Below, piece after piece: positions 63,108-64,000 of a stretch of 64,000 nucleotides of DNA; positions within the stretch are counted from its first letter, which is position 1; each line of letters starts with the position of its first letter. A program made the translations under genes and the position numbers. Below the pieces are notes generated by a model, which was given only the letters and a program-made list of their open reading frames with translations, searched no databases and was not told where the DNA came from. The DNA comes from Glossina fuscipes (lineage: Eukaryota; Arthropoda; Insecta; Diptera; Glossinidae): contig NW_023998416.1 in NCBI RefSeq assembly GCF_014805625.2, positions 13,012,914 to 13,076,913 on the forward strand, in the 5' to 3' direction.

Positions 63108-64000
63108 TTTTTTTTTACTTTTCAAGGTAATATTGGTTACAACCTCTTGAAACTTTTAGAATCTGAGATATATTTTCGTTCAAGCAAATCATGTAACAAA
63201 CCTTGACCTTTAATATTTTGAAAACAATTTCATCAAAAATGTATTGTCTTTAAAGCAAACATTATGTTGCCTCTTCCGTGTGACCTTGAAATTAACAAAT
63301 ATATTACCTAAGAAGGTACTTAATGTACAAATTCTCCGCGTACATGAAGGGAATTACGACTATGATGCATAAGAGAAACGGAATGTCGCCATGTCATAAA
63401 TAGTTTACCATTTTTATGTCATAGACATACTGAACAGAAAAGAGATTTTAAAAAAGCCATCTCATATACGTGCGTATGTGTAGCTATTATAATTCCCTAT
63501 TTATTTGAAAAGTTTTTCCTTATGGCCTTCTATACTCAAATGAAGCAAAGTTTATATAAACTTTACTTTGTTTATAAAGAAGTTCTCAAAGTATTAAATA
63601 CGATAAGATGGGCTACGCTGATGCTCTTTTACTGAACGCACATTAAGATTGTGTGTGTTCTTTATTTTTAAGCGAAGTTCACTTAAACTTTTCATGAATT
63701 TCAAGCAGAAAACGACTAAAGGCGAAGATGTCATATCTTGTATAGCAAGTAGACTAAGATGAATCCTAAAGCATACACTAAACTCGAATTTTAAGAGATC
63801 TTTTCAAATAATTTTTATCCCAAAATGCTTTCGATAAACTGCAGTTATATGTATTTCAGATAGTTATGTAGGACTCTGATGTATAAGTTTACTCAGTGGT
63901 GATTCACAACTTTACTCAGACGTGTATTGCCTTGGTCAATATGTGATTCGGCTTTAAAACACTTGTGGTGACTAAGTTTTTATATGTAGTACATGTTTTT

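Larger units (their letters stand above)
56567..64000 (+). other. Start of the next intron and undetermined downstream sequence
   Basis: The donor gtaagt at 56567 opens an intron. Exon 4 ends with two bases of a codon, so the next exon must start with one completing base. I found no convincing candidate up to 64000. The stretch holds a long family A repeat (about 56930-57720), a family B repeat (about 58770-59265), an ATTA run near 59989-60004, an ACGTA microrepeat near 62608-62624 and a TA run at 63089. The open frames at 60464-60697 and 60833-61132 show no recognised domain and were not called. Confidence 0.55.

Overview
This window looks like nuclear DNA from a higher fly (Diptera). It is visibly AT-rich, with GT-AG introns (one of only 66 bp), long homopolymer A/T runs, decayed mariner transposons and many diverged copies of short fly-type interspersed repeats. 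Nothing resembles bacterial operons, rRNA, tRNA or CRISPR. The repeat styles recall calyptrate flies such as tsetse, house fly or stable fly, but I cannot fix the species.

Only one gene is supported. It runs on the + strand and is most likely sickie (sick), the fly member of the neuron navigator (NAV/UNC-53) family of cytoskeletal regulators. Four coding exons join in a consistent phase: 33367-33449 (start codon, putative myristoylated N-terminus), 51793-51920, 54763-54871 and 54938-56566. Together they give 649 codons plus two bases. The reading frame leaves the window unfinished at the donor after 56566, so the coiled-coil and AAA+ end expected of the family must lie beyond 64000. The first intron is about 18.3 kb.

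Layout: 1-33366 is 5' or intronic DNA without a supported exon. It holds mariner relics at about 1.95-2.3, 23.99-24.18 and 31.43-31.96 kb, a MITE-like element at 4.58-4.84 kb, a short minisatellite at 14.1 kb, a four-copy tandem array with units of about 139-154 bp at 19.33-19.92 kb, and a cluster of three perfect Grainyhead-type AACCGGTT sites between 15.58 and 20.22 kb, the first of them close to a DRE. 33450-51792 is intron 1, dominated by diverged repeats, with six copies of one family ('family A') packed into 43.8-51.5 kb just before exon 2. 51921-54762 is intron 2 and contains a fourth mariner relic on the minus strand. 54872-54937 is a mini-intron with an internal 21-bp duplication. 56567-64000 begins as intron; I could not recognise the next exon there.

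No undescribed multi-gene system is evident. The more unusual signals are the lipid-anchor-like NAV N-terminus, the SH3-ligand and EB-binding-like motifs in exon 2, the Grainyhead motif cluster, the array of near-nucleosomal unit length, and the uniform sense orientation of family A copies inside the gene.
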